Positions 1 to 6,634 of a stretch of DNA of 10,461 nt are shown in pieces; within the stretch, counting starts at the first letter, position 1; the number at the start of each line of letters is the position of its first letter. The position numbers and the translations under genes are program-made. The notes under the pieces are model-generated. The model was given only the letters and a program-made list of their open reading frames with translations. It did no database searches and was not told where the DNA came from. The stretch spans positions 1-10,461 of the forward strand of contig CANLFK010000074.1 in NCBI GenBank assembly GCA_947489925.1, read 5' to 3'. Origin of the DNA: Candidatus Caenarcanales bacterium. Its GTDB lineage: Bacteria > Cyanobacteriota > Vampirovibrionia > Caenarcaniphilales > Caenarcanaceae.

Positions 1-886
1 TTTTATTTTTTTTAAAGACAAAATAATATCCAATAAAAATAAACGGAGTGAAATAAGTAATAATATAGCTTATTAAAATTCTGCTTAATAAACGAAATAA
101 TGATACTTCAAATGAAATATGCCCTCTTGTATGAGAATAAATAACTGAAATTAAATCAAAACTTTTAGAATGATAAATATATAAACTTACTAAAAACAAA
201 TAAATTATAATACCCGTCAAAAAAAGTAGTTTTCTATATTCTTTATACTTTGGAATACAAAGACAAGCAATTAATAAAGGTATAAAACTCCACTCACTAA
301 AAGCGGCTAAAATCATGCTAAATATAATAAAACTATTGCTTTTCTTTTTTTCAAGCCCATAATAAAAAAGAAGACTAAATAAAACAATTAAAGGACCACC
401 TATACAATCAATTGAATTAGAGAAAATATTTATAAAAGGTAGAAGAAACGATGCAATTAAAGCATAATATCCCAGTTTTACCGAATAATGACTGGCTAGT
501 TTATATATTAAATAACTAATTCCATACCAAGCAATTAAAGCGGCTATTTTGGTAACAATAACACTAGAACCAAACAAAAAATAAAATATACTCAAATAAA
601 AAGAAGTTAATGACGGATGATTAAAATAAACTGAAGGCTCTAAATTAATACCAGTATTAAGAACTGGAGAAAATAAAAATGTCCAGTATTTAATATTTAA
701 GTGGTTTTGCCCCGCAATATGCCAAAAATTGGTTGAACCTGCATCTAAAATGGTTCTTTTGTAAGGTGAAAATAAATCATAAATTCTTGATATAAATGAA
801 ATTATAAAAACAAATATACAAAGCTTGAAAGTATTTTTCTTTTTTAAAAATTTTTGTATCAAATCGTAAAAAGTATTTGTCTGCAT
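1..886 (-). CDS. Membrane glycosyltransferase, GT-C / ArnT-PMT-like (3' end outside window)
   Basis: An uninterrupted frame runs from an ATG at 884-886 to the window edge: 295 codons without a stop, C-terminus missing. The product is very hydrophobic, with an early membrane segment (about residues 20-36), a polar loop containing D48, then many further segments. Residues 84-98 contain E-P-S-V-Y-F-N-H-P-S-L-T-S-F-Y, which resembles the HPPLxxxLL region after the first periplasmic loop of ArnT/PMT-type (GT39/PMT_2) glycosyltransferases; these take a sugar from a lipid-phosphate carrier outside the cytoplasmic membrane. Family assignment rests on this motif and topology, so donor and acceptor are unknown. 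A TATAAT promoter lies 50 bp upstream, so it is probably transcribed separately from the MurT-like gene. No Shine-Dalgarno sequence precedes the ATG. It could be another polytopic GT-C family such as PIG-M-like. Confidence 0.75.
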   Translation of the reverse strand, partial: MQTNTFYDLIQKFLKKKNTFKLCIFVFIISFISRIYDLFSPYKRTILDAGSTNFWHIAGQNHLNIKYWTFLFSPVLNTGINLEPSVYFNHPSLTSFYLSIFYFLFGSSVIVTKIAALIAWYGISYLIYKLASHYSVKLGYYALIASFLLPFINIFSNSIDCIGGPLIVLFSLLFYYGLEKKKSNSFIIFSMILAAFSEWSFIPLLIACLCIPKYKEYRKLLFLTGIIIYLFLVSLYIYHSKSFDLISVIYSHTRGHISFEVSLFRLLSRILISYIITYFTPFIFIGYYFVFKKNK

Positions 887-936
887 AATTTAGATTTATT
901 GTTTAATTGCTATTAGAGCTGTAATAAAGAATGTCT

Positions 937-964
937 ATTATACTAAAAAAGTTAGAAAGTAAAA
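937..964 (-). promoter_or_regulatory. Sigma-70-type promoter of the membrane glycosyltransferase gene
   Basis: On the minus strand a perfect TATAAT (937-942) is preceded by TTTTAC (959-964) with a 16-bp spacer. Transcription would begin near 930 and leave a leader of about 44 nt before the ATG at 886. It lies in the 99-bp gap after the MurT-like stop, where no terminator hairpin is visible. A perfect -10 hexamer is less diagnostic in AT-rich DNA, but the position fits. Confidence 0.5.
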
Positions 965-985
965 TTTATTGAGTTAATTTGAGAT

Positions 986-2320
986 TTACTTTTTTTCGAG
1001 TTTTAATAATTTAGTTAATTCAAGCAAAGCGGTATAAGTTGGCAAAATATATAAATTATTTTCTTGGTCATTATTTTCATCACAAAAAGCATTTAAAGCT
1101 GTTTTAATTTCACGGAAATAATGAATTTTATCTAAGCCAGCAAAAGTCAGGCGAATAGCCATATCTGAAGCTCTTGAACCAGAAATATAAATTGGGTTTT
1201 TATCTTTTAAATATTCAAAGTGCGAATCCCAGAGCCAGCAAGTATCTCGACTATCAGCATAATTATCATTAATTAAAATCAAAATCTTGGCTTTTGCATC
1301 TAAATTTATTAAACGCAATACTTCAGTAGCTCCAATTGGGTTTTTGATTAAAAATATTTTTAGTTTTTTATTGCGATAATTTACTGTCTGAGAACGACCA
1401 AATAAAGGTTTATAATTTTCAATACCAATTTTAATTTGCTCAAATGAAAAACCTAAAGTGTAAGCACTCGCAACAGCTCCCAAAGCATTATAAACATTAA
1501 ATAAACCAGCTAAAGGAATTTTCAGATTTAATTTTTGATTTGTATTTGTAAATTCAACTTCCACCTCTGAGAACTCAACTTGCAAGTTTAATTTGCTAAT
1601 AATAATATCGGCTTTGGGTTTTTGATAATGACAATTTTGGCAATAAAAATCTCCGAATTGACCAAGCCATTGAGCTTTATAAGTCAAATCTGATGAACAA
1701 ATTGGGCAATGTCCTAATTCTGCGGCATGAATTTCAGGATTATTTTCGCCAGCCCAAATTTGTGAGCTTAAGCCAAAGTAAATAATTTTATCAGCTTTTA
1801 ATTTACAAACATTTGGGTCATCAGCATTAGCAATTAAAACACCATTTGATTCAAAGTTTAAGCCTTTTTGTACTAAGCTAATAGTTTTATCCATTTCTCC
1901 AAAGCGGTCTAGCTGGTCTCGAAAAAAATTATTAACCAGAATTAGCTTGGCTTTCCTCGATTTTGTTATAGAAGATAAAACAGCCTCATCAACTTCTAGT
2001 AGAGCTTGTTCTAAATTATTTAAGCTTTTTTCTTTTAAAATGGCTGTCAAAAGCCCAGATTGTAAATTTGCTCCCGAAGAATTATAGCTGAATTTCTTGT
2101 CTGCTAATTTGAAAATATGAGCCAAAAAGCCAGTACTAGTAGATTTACCATTAGTACCAGTAATTAAAATCGGAGCTTGCGAAAAAGAGCTTAAAACATC
2201 AGATAATAATTTGGGTGCTATTTTAAGGGCTACCAAGCCAGGAGCACTAGTAGACTGTTTTGATAAAAGCCTAAAAACTAATTTAGCTGATAAAATGCCT
2301 AATTTATTTCTCAAATTCAT
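986..2320 (-). CDS. murT: MurT-like Mur ligase (lipid II D-glutamate amidation ligase subunit)
   Basis: The 444-residue length matches MurT (S. aureus MurT is about 437). In order: P-loop GTNGKST (55-61), NSSGANL (80-86), the Mur-ligase stretch NNFFRDQLDRFGE (130-142), NADDP (165-169), a four-Cys zinc ribbon (C205, C208, C227, C230), GLFNVYNALGA (272-282), and a DUF1727/MurT C-terminal domain with NDNYADSRD and WLWD (351-365). The zinc ribbon inside the ligase domain plus DUF1727 separates MurT from MurC-F. In MurT/GatD, MurT uses ATP to activate the D-Glu carboxylate of lipid II, and GatD supplies ammonia from glutamine, giving D-isoglutamine. A MurT Asp completes the GatD triad; the Asp-rich stretch at 352-365 is the likely place. 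GatD is not adjacent: the neighbours are the HIT gene (17-nt gap upstream) and the glycosyltransferase. No clear Shine-Dalgarno; probably co-transcribed with HIT. Confidence 0.88.
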   Translation of the reverse strand: MNLRNKLGILSAKLVFRLLSKQSTSAPGLVALKIAPKLLSDVLSSFSQAPILITGTNGKSTSTGFLAHIFKLADKKFSYNSSGANLQSGLLTAILKEKSLNNLEQALLEVDEAVLSSITKSRKAKLILVNNFFRDQLDRFGEMDKTISLVQKGLNFESNGVLIANADDPNVCKLKADKIIYFGLSSQIWAGENNPEIHAAELGHCPICSSDLTYKAQWLGQFGDFYCQNCHYQKPKADIIISKLNLQVEFSEVEVEFTNTNQKLNLKIPLAGLFNVYNALGAVASAYTLGFSFEQIKIGIENYKPLFGRSQTVNYRNKKLKIFLIKNPIGATEVLRLINLDAKAKILILINDNYADSRDTCWLWDSHFEYLKDKNPIYISGSRASDMAIRLTFAGLDKIHYFREIKTALNAFCDENNDQENNLYILPTYTALLELTKLLKLEKK

Positions 2321-2338
2321 AGTCTTTTAGTACCAGTT

Positions 2339-2680
2339 TTAGCCTGGAGGCCAACGCAAAATGCGACCACCAATAATATGAATATGCAAATGATCAATAG
2401 TCTGACCACCATATTCACCATTATTAATTACGACTCGATAACCATTTTCATCTAAGTCTTCTTGGGCAACTACTTTTTGAATAATAGAAAATAAATGTGA
2501 GAAAATATGTATATCGTTACTGGAAATAGACTCTATATTTTTATATTTTTTCTTGGGTATTACCAAAAAATGCTTAGGTGAAATTGGATTAATATCTTTA
2601 ATGACTATTGACAAGCCGTCTTCATAAATTATTTCGGCACTTAATTCATGATCAATGATTTTTTCAAATATACTTTTCAT
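2339..2680 (-). CDS. HIT (histidine triad) family nucleotide hydrolase, HINT-like
   Basis: At 113 residues it has the usual size of HINT/PKCI-type proteins. The C-terminal histidine triad is H97-L-H99-I-H101-I-I, followed by GGRILRWPPG at the extreme C-terminus, a tail I associate with cyanobacterial-type HIT proteins. Upstream, the Ile/Val-rich strand with SPKHFLVIPKK (34-44) and the NNGEYGGQT loop (86-94) are typical of the nucleotide-binding fold. HINT proteins hydrolyse nucleoside phosphoramidates or acyl-adenylates, with the middle histidine (here H99) as nucleophile. The true substrate cannot be read from sequence. It is the first gene of a likely HIT-murT transcript starting in the 65-bp region shared with divergent murF. 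No Shine-Dalgarno sequence is visible. Confidence 0.92.
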   Translation of the reverse strand: MKSIFEKIIDHELSAEIIYEDGLSIVIKDINPISPKHFLVIPKKKYKNIESISSNDIHIFSHLFSIIQKVVAQEDLDENGYRVVINNGEYGGQTIDHLHIHIIGGRILRWPPG

Positions 2681-2704
2681 AAGTAATTATTTTTTTATTC
2701 GCAC

Positions 2705-2726
2705 TTAGCATAAAATTAGCATAAAC
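2705..2726 (-). promoter_or_regulatory. Tandem extended -10 elements for HIT-murT, in the HIT/murF divergent region
   Basis: The plus strand carries two abutting 11-bp units, TTAGCATAAAA (2705-2715) and TTAGCATAAAC (2716-2726). On the minus strand each reads TTTATGCTA, matching an extended -10 (TATGnTAnnnT). The upstream copy gives TGC-TAATTT, with a start near 2706 and a leader of about 25 nt to the HIT ATG at 2680. No good -35 is present. The same TTTATGCTA occurs upstream of rpmE. On the plus strand TAAAAT (2711-2716) could serve murF. The repeat might instead be a binding site. Confidence 0.4.
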
Positions 2727-2745
2727 AATGTTTTAAAAATTCAAA

Positions 2746-4113
2746 ATGTATAATAATTTCTTTAATTTTATTAGTAATTGTAAGTCTAATCGTATTAATG
2801 AAGCTAATTTGCCTAGTTTTCAGTTTTGTACAGATAGCCGAAATATTATAAAAAATAGTTGGTTTATAGCTTTAAAAGGGGCAAATTTTGATGGACATGA
2901 TTTCTGCCAAATGGCTATTGATAATGGTATTAAAGGTTTAATTATTAATGATAACTTTGATATTCAAACCTTAAAAAACACCAATAATTTAAGTATTATT
3001 CAAGTACAAAATACCTTAAAAACTTATCAAGAAATAGCCAATTATTATCGCAAACATTTAAAAAATAAAACTAAATTTATAGCTATTACTGGTAGTAATG
3101 GAAAGACAACTACTAAAGAAATATTATATTTAGTTTTAAAGCAAAAATATAAAACTCAATGTAGTTTATCAAATGAAAATAATGAAATTGGAGTACCGAA
3201 AAACATTTTAAATATAAATGAAAATACTCAAATATTTATTGCAGAATGCGGAATGAGAGGCTTAAATCAAATACAAGAATTAGTTGAAATTATAGAACCA
3301 GATTATACAGCTATTACTAATATTGGTAATTCTCATATTGGAATTTTGGGTAGCCGTGAAAAAATAGCTCAAGCCAAATCCGAAATTTTTAGATTTGCTC
3401 CTGCTGATAGTTTGGCTTTTATTCCAGCTAATGAAGATTTACTAGAAAAATGGACAAATTTGGAAAATAATAATAAAAAAATAAACATTAAGTATTTTGA
3501 TTTTTCGAAAGTACAAAATATTGAATTTAAGAATAATTTTTTATATTTTACTTATCATAATTATCAATTTTCATTGGCTTCTTCCAATCTGACGACCATT
3601 TATAATGCTTGCTTAGTCATTGAAATAGCTTTGGAGTTGAATTTAAATTATACTGAAATTCAAAAAGGTTTAGCTGAATATAAACCCAGTAGCGGTCGTG
3701 GAGCTTTGATTGAGCTAAAAAGTGGTGTACAAATTATAGATGAAACTTATAATGCTAGTCCTGATTCAGTCGTGGCTTTGGCTAAGTCTTTAAATTATTT
3801 GGGCAAAAATAAACAAAAAGTTTTGATATTAGGAGAAATTGCTGAATTAGGCAGTTCTGGAGAAGAGCTTTTGATTTCAATGCAAGCTGACTTACTAAAA
3901 AATCTTGACCATATAATTTTAATTGGCAAAGGAAATTATAATTTAGCCAAAAACTTAGACCAAAAAGCTCATTATTTCAATGAAAAGAAAGAAGCTTTAG
4001 ACTTTTTAAAAGAAAATAATTATTTAAATGAAAATTATCTTTTAGGTTTTAAAGCTTCACGAATTAGCAAATTAGAAGAAATGATTAATGATTTACAGAA
4101 AATTCTTTCGTGA
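2746..4113 (+). CDS. murF: UDP-N-acetylmuramoyl-tripeptide--D-alanyl-D-alanine ligase
   Basis: MurF adds D-Ala-D-Ala to UDP-MurNAc-tripeptide in the cytoplasm, the last soluble step of peptidoglycan precursor synthesis. The 455-residue length is normal. Visible motifs: N-terminal FCTDSRNI (27-34, the uracil-side DSR motif of MurE/MurF), ATP P-loop GSNGKTTTKE (116-125), NNEIGVP (145-151), ECGMRG (167-172, usually EMGMRG), GNSHIG (194-199), SGRG (316-319), and the MurF-typical DETYNASPDS (332-341) followed by LGEIAELG (362-369, usually LGDMLELG). The NNEIGVP and YNASPDS pair separates it from MurC, D and E. The start is the first ATG, with no Shine-Dalgarno. It stands alone on its strand, divergent from HIT-murT and convergent with kdsB; no other mur genes adjoin. 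Confidence 0.97.
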   Translation: MYNNFFNFISNCKSNRINEANLPSFQFCTDSRNIIKNSWFIALKGANFDGHDFCQMAIDNGIKGLIINDNFDIQTLKNTNNLSIIQVQNTLKTYQEIANYYRKHLKNKTKFIAITGSNGKTTTKEILYLVLKQKYKTQCSLSNENNEIGVPKNILNINENTQIFIAECGMRGLNQIQELVEIIEPDYTAITNIGNSHIGILGSREKIAQAKSEIFRFAPADSLAFIPANEDLLEKWTNLENNNKKINIKYFDFSKVQNIEFKNNFLYFTYHNYQFSLASSNLTTIYNACLVIEIALELNLNYTEIQKGLAEYKPSSGRGALIELKSGVQIIDETYNASPDSVVALAKSLNYLGKNKQKVLILGEIAELGSSGEELLISMQADLLKNLDHIILIGKGNYNLAKNLDQKAHYFNEKKEALDFLKENNYLNENYLLGFKASRISKLEEMINDLQKILS

Positions 4114-4173
4114 AATCTGGCTTTGAGAGAGCATTTTTTATAGAAGCTTTTATTTTATATTAATTCAAATTTT

Positions 4174-4992
4174 TCACTTAAATTCTTCAAATTCATTTAA
4201 AATTCTTTCGGCAATTTCAATATCACTTTGCTCATCAATACCAGACATTCCTTCTCGACCTTTATAATCAACCAAAATCATTTTAATCTTAATTCCAGCC
4301 ATTAAAATTGATAATTGCTCCAGACCTTCCAAGTCTTCATATTTACTTTTAGACAATTTTGATATTTTATTCAAAGCTTCATGGCTATAACCATATAGTC
4401 CAATATGTCGTAAAACTGGTGATAAATGACTTTCTGTTCTTAATTTATTTTCATTTCTGATAGCTGGCAAAATCTGTTTTGAAAACCAAATTGCTTCATT
4501 ACTCTCATTTAAAATTACTGTTGTGCCAGAAAATGGTGTTTTATCTTTTACTTTCCTCAATTCGTCTAGCTCAAGCCAAGTTAAATTTACAAAAGGGCTT
4601 ATCATTTCAATTTGTGGGTTTTTATAAAATTCTTTAATCATTTCCTCGACAAACCAAGGCGGACAAAGCGGATTATCACCTTGCAAATTAATAATAAAAT
4701 CTGGCTTAATTTCTAATTGGCTAATCACTTCTATGGTTCTTTCTGTCCCAGAATTGCAATTAACCGAAGTCATTAAATAATTAATTTTATTTTGTTGGCA
4801 GAAATCACCAATCCTGTTGTCATCAGTAGCCACAATGACTTGAATATTATAATTTTCATGCTTTTGCACGGCGAGTAAAGCAATTTCCCAAACTCTTTTT
4901 AACATTTCTTTGCCAGCAATTTTAATTAATGGTTTAGCGGGCAATCTTTTTGAGCCATAACGAGCGGGAATTACAATTAAAATATTTTTCAT
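4174..4992 (-). CDS. kdsB: 3-deoxy-manno-octulosonate (Kdo) cytidylyltransferase
   Basis: KdsB makes CMP-Kdo from CTP and Kdo, activating the sugar for the LPS inner core; its presence argues for an outer membrane. The N-terminal nucleotide-binding motif IPARYGSKRLPAKPL (8-22) is diagnostic. VATDD (54-58), MTSVNCNSGTERTIEV (74-89) and NLQGDNP (102-108) follow in order, then IWFSK (168-172), RHIGLYGY (195-202) and GIDEQSD (251-257). At 272 residues it is slightly longer than the usual ~250. Deviations from the family wording I know are SGTER for SGTDR and QGDNP for QGDEP; the metal-binding Asp (D106) is kept. A related acidic sugar as substrate is possible. It is last in the hpt-trpF-kdsB cluster, 24 nt after trpF, with only a weak GGAA before the ATG, and convergent with murF. 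Confidence 0.88.
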   Translation of the reverse strand: MKNILIVIPARYGSKRLPAKPLIKIAGKEMLKRVWEIALLAVQKHENYNIQVIVATDDNRIGDFCQQNKINYLMTSVNCNSGTERTIEVISQLEIKPDFIINLQGDNPLCPPWFVEEMIKEFYKNPQIEMISPFVNLTWLELDELRKVKDKTPFSGTTVILNESNEAIWFSKQILPAIRNENKLRTESHLSPVLRHIGLYGYSHEALNKISKLSKSKYEDLEGLEQLSILMAGIKIKMILVDYKGREGMSGIDEQSDIEIAERILNEFEEFK

Positions 4993-5016
4993 TTTTCCAA
5001 TTATTTTAACTTATTT

Positions 5017-5670
5017 TTAAAGTCTCTTTAGTTCTTCAAATTTCTGCATAAACGATTTAATTTTTTGAATATCTTTTTTGCCTCGCTCAGACTCCAAACT
5101 GCTACATAAATCAATTGCACAAGGTAAAGCTTGCATTTCTTTTAATTTATAAATAATATTTTCCAAATTATCTACATTCAAAGCTCCCGCTAAAATAAGT
5201 GGCAATTTTGTATTTTGTTTAATAGTTTTAAAATCATCTAAGCAAATTACGCTTCCAGAACCAGAACTATCAATTAATAAACCATTTAATAAATCTTGGC
5301 TTTCACTAATACTTTTTAAAATAATATTTGTATTTGTTTCTTTATTTAGCCTAAAAGCCCGAATAATCGGCAAATTAATTTGTTTTTTTAAAGACTCCAA
5401 ATAAAGTTTATCTTCGGTTTTGCCATGAATTTGGATAGCCGACAAATGACAATTTTTACAAATATTAATGATTTCAGCTATTTCTTGATCAGCAAAAACG
5501 CCAACTCTCTCAACCAAAGGCGGAAGTTTATTAATTAAAGAGAGTGCTTTTTCTAAGGTCAAATATCTTGGGCTGCTTGGCACAAAAATAAAACCTAAAG
5601 CATGCACTCCTTCATTAATACAAGTTAAAGCCGAATCTAAATCAGTTAAACCACAAATTTTAACTCTCAT
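5017..5670 (-). CDS. trpF: Phosphoribosylanthranilate isomerase
   Basis: TrpF isomerises N-(5-phosphoribosyl)anthranilate to CdRP in tryptophan synthesis. The 217-residue (beta/alpha)8 barrel shows the catalytic Cys in KICGL (4-8, C6), GFIF (26-29), SPRYL (33-37), VGVF (56-59), QIHG (80-83, usually QLHG) and the catalytic Asp in LLID (131-134, D134). Later loops are diverged: GSGSV where GGTG is usual, AGAL (161-164) for AGGL, and IDLCSSLE (186-193) for VDVSSGVE. The last two are phosphate-gripping loops, so activity may be altered. No other trp gene is in the window. Its ATG (5668-5670) lies inside the end of hpt (11-nt overlap), suggesting translational coupling. Confidence 0.9.
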   Translation of the reverse strand: MRVKICGLTDLDSALTCINEGVHALGFIFVPSSPRYLTLEKALSLINKLPPLVERVGVFADQEIAEIINICKNCHLSAIQIHGKTEDKLYLESLKKQINLPIIRAFRLNKETNTNIILKSISESQDLLNGLLIDSSGSGSVICLDDFKTIKQNTKLPLILAGALNVDNLENIIYKLKEMQALPCAIDLCSSLESERGKKDIQKIKSFMQKFEELKRL

Positions 5671-6229
5671 TCAAAATACCCAAATAATCAAGCTCTCTAT
5701 ATCTTTCGCCAAAGTCCAGTCCATAGCCAATCACAAATTTATCTTCAATTTCAAAACCATAAAAATCTGGCTCAATTTCAACTTCTCGGCGGGAAGGCTT
5801 GCTGAGTAAACTAGCTAATTTTAATGATTTTGGATTAAATTGATCTTGAATATATTGCTTTAAAAAACCAGCTGTTTTGCCCGTATCAACAATGTCTTCA
5901 ACGATTAAAATATGTTTATTAATAATATTATTTGGTAAAACTAAGTCTGGTATATTTAAAATTCCGTCCGATTTAGTGCTGTCTCCGTAGCTGGCAATTC
6001 GTACAAATTCAAGCTGAGTTGGTAATTTTAAAGCCCGAATTAAATCAGCTGTAAAAATAAAAGCTCCCTTTAAAACACCAATTACAATAATACTTTCATT
6101 GTCAAAATCATCTTGGCTTAAATAAAAGTCTTTAATTTCTTCAGCTAATGTATTAACTCGACTTTCAATTTGACTTTTAGAAATAAAAACTGCTGGTAAT
6201 TGGGCTTTGAGCGAGTATAAGTTAGACAA
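5660..6229 (-). CDS. hpt: Hypoxanthine phosphoribosyltransferase (TTG start)
   Basis: Hpt converts hypoxanthine or guanine plus PRPP to IMP or GMP in purine salvage. The 189-residue protein has GVLKGA (51-56), the flexible-loop SYGDST (80-85), the PRPP-binding motif VEDIVDTGKTA (110-120), KPSRRE (144-149) and the purine-side segment DKFVIGYGLDFGERYREL (163-180). These are standard for bacterial type I Hpt, and the length is normal. The start codon is TTG at 6227-6229: no ATG follows anywhere in the frame, and none lies upstream in the 96-bp spacer. No Shine-Dalgarno is evident. It is first in the hpt-trpF-kdsB cluster and divergent from rpmE. Confidence 0.95.
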   Translation of the reverse strand: MSNLYSLKAQLPAVFISKSQIESRVNTLAEEIKDFYLSQDDFDNESIIVIGVLKGAFIFTADLIRALKLPTQLEFVRIASYGDSTKSDGILNIPDLVLPNNIINKHILIVEDIVDTGKTAGFLKQYIQDQFNPKSLKLASLLSKPSRREVEIEPDFYGFEIEDKFVIGYGLDFGERYRELDYLGILNES

Positions 6230-6259
6230 TTTGAGTTTTTTTCTTTGGTAATTAAATAA

Positions 6260-6280
6260 TTTTACAATTTTTCTGTAAAA
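6260..6280. promoter_or_regulatory. 7-bp dyad (operator-like) between hpt and rpmE
   Basis: TTTTACA (6260-6266) and its exact reverse complement TGTAAAA (6274-6280) are separated by 7 bp. The dyad lies 9 bp upstream of the rpmE -10 hexamer, covering the -35 zone, and about 30 bp before the hpt start on the other strand. A bound regulator could therefore affect both genes. As RNA it could form only a weak AU-rich stem. No regulator is recognised. Confidence 0.35.
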
Positions 6281-6295
6281 ACTTTATGCTAGAAT
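6268..6295 (+). promoter_or_regulatory. Extended -10 promoter of rpmE-mnmG
   Basis: TTTATGCTAGAAT (6283-6295) contains an extended -10: TG at 6287-6288 and TAGAAT at 6290-6295. No good -35 is present (TTTTTC at 6268-6273 is the best at about 16 bp), as often seen with extended -10 promoters. Transcription would start near 6302, leaving a leader of about 24 nt before the rpmE ATG. The TTTATGCTA core matches both elements of the HIT/murF region. Confidence 0.5.
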
Positions 6296-6325
6296 TTCTT
6301 ATTATTATTTTGTTTTGAAATTATT

Positions 6326-6619
6326 ATGAAAACTAATATTCACCCAAACCTCAAACTCACCAAAGTTACTTGCACTGGCTGTGGAAACGAATTTGAAACT
6401 CTTTCCATCAAAGAAACCATAACTGTCAATGTTTGCAATAATTGCCATCCATTTTTCACTGGAACAAAAAAGATTTTAGATAGTGAAGGACGAGTTGAAA
6501 GATTTGAAAGAAGATACAAATTAGCTCAAGAACAAAAAGAAAAGAAAGAGCAACAAAAAAAAGAAGAACAAGAAAAGCAAAAAAAGAAAAAAGAACTTTT
6601 CGACAAAGCTAAAAAATAA
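6326..6619 (+). CDS. rpmE: 50S ribosomal protein L31, Cys-containing, with a Lys/Glu/Gln-rich tail
   Basis: The first ~66 residues are clearly L31: MKTNIHPNLK at the N-terminus, C16/C19, C37/C40, then CHPFFTGTKKI and DSEGRVERFERRYK. The four Cys make this the zinc-binding (C+) form. The first pair is spaced CxxC (C-T-G-C-G-N), whereas E. coli and B. subtilis L31 have CxCGN. GTKKILDSEGRVERF resembles cyanobacterial L31. The usual protein ends near residue 66-80; here residues 67-97 form a low-complexity tail of mostly K, E and Q, probably helical or disordered and RNA-contacting. First gene of an rpmE-mnmG pair; mnmG begins 15 nt after its stop. No Shine-Dalgarno. Confidence 0.96.
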   Translation: MKTNIHPNLKLTKVTCTGCGNEFETLSIKETITVNVCNNCHPFFTGTKKILDSEGRVERFERRYKLAQEQKEKKEQQKKEEQEKQKKKKELFDKAKK

Positions 6620-6634
6620 ATTAAAATTAAAAAT

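Noticed and set aside
4120..4139. Possible rho-independent terminator after murF (GCTT/GAGC stem followed by a T-run)
   Set aside because: The stem is only 4 bp with one wobble pair and a 5-nt loop; T-runs are common in this AT-rich DNA.
6546..6616. Purine-rich A/G tract at the rpmE 3' end as a regulatory repeat
   Set aside because: It is explained by the Lys/Glu/Gln tail of L31, and the frame stays open to the stop codon.
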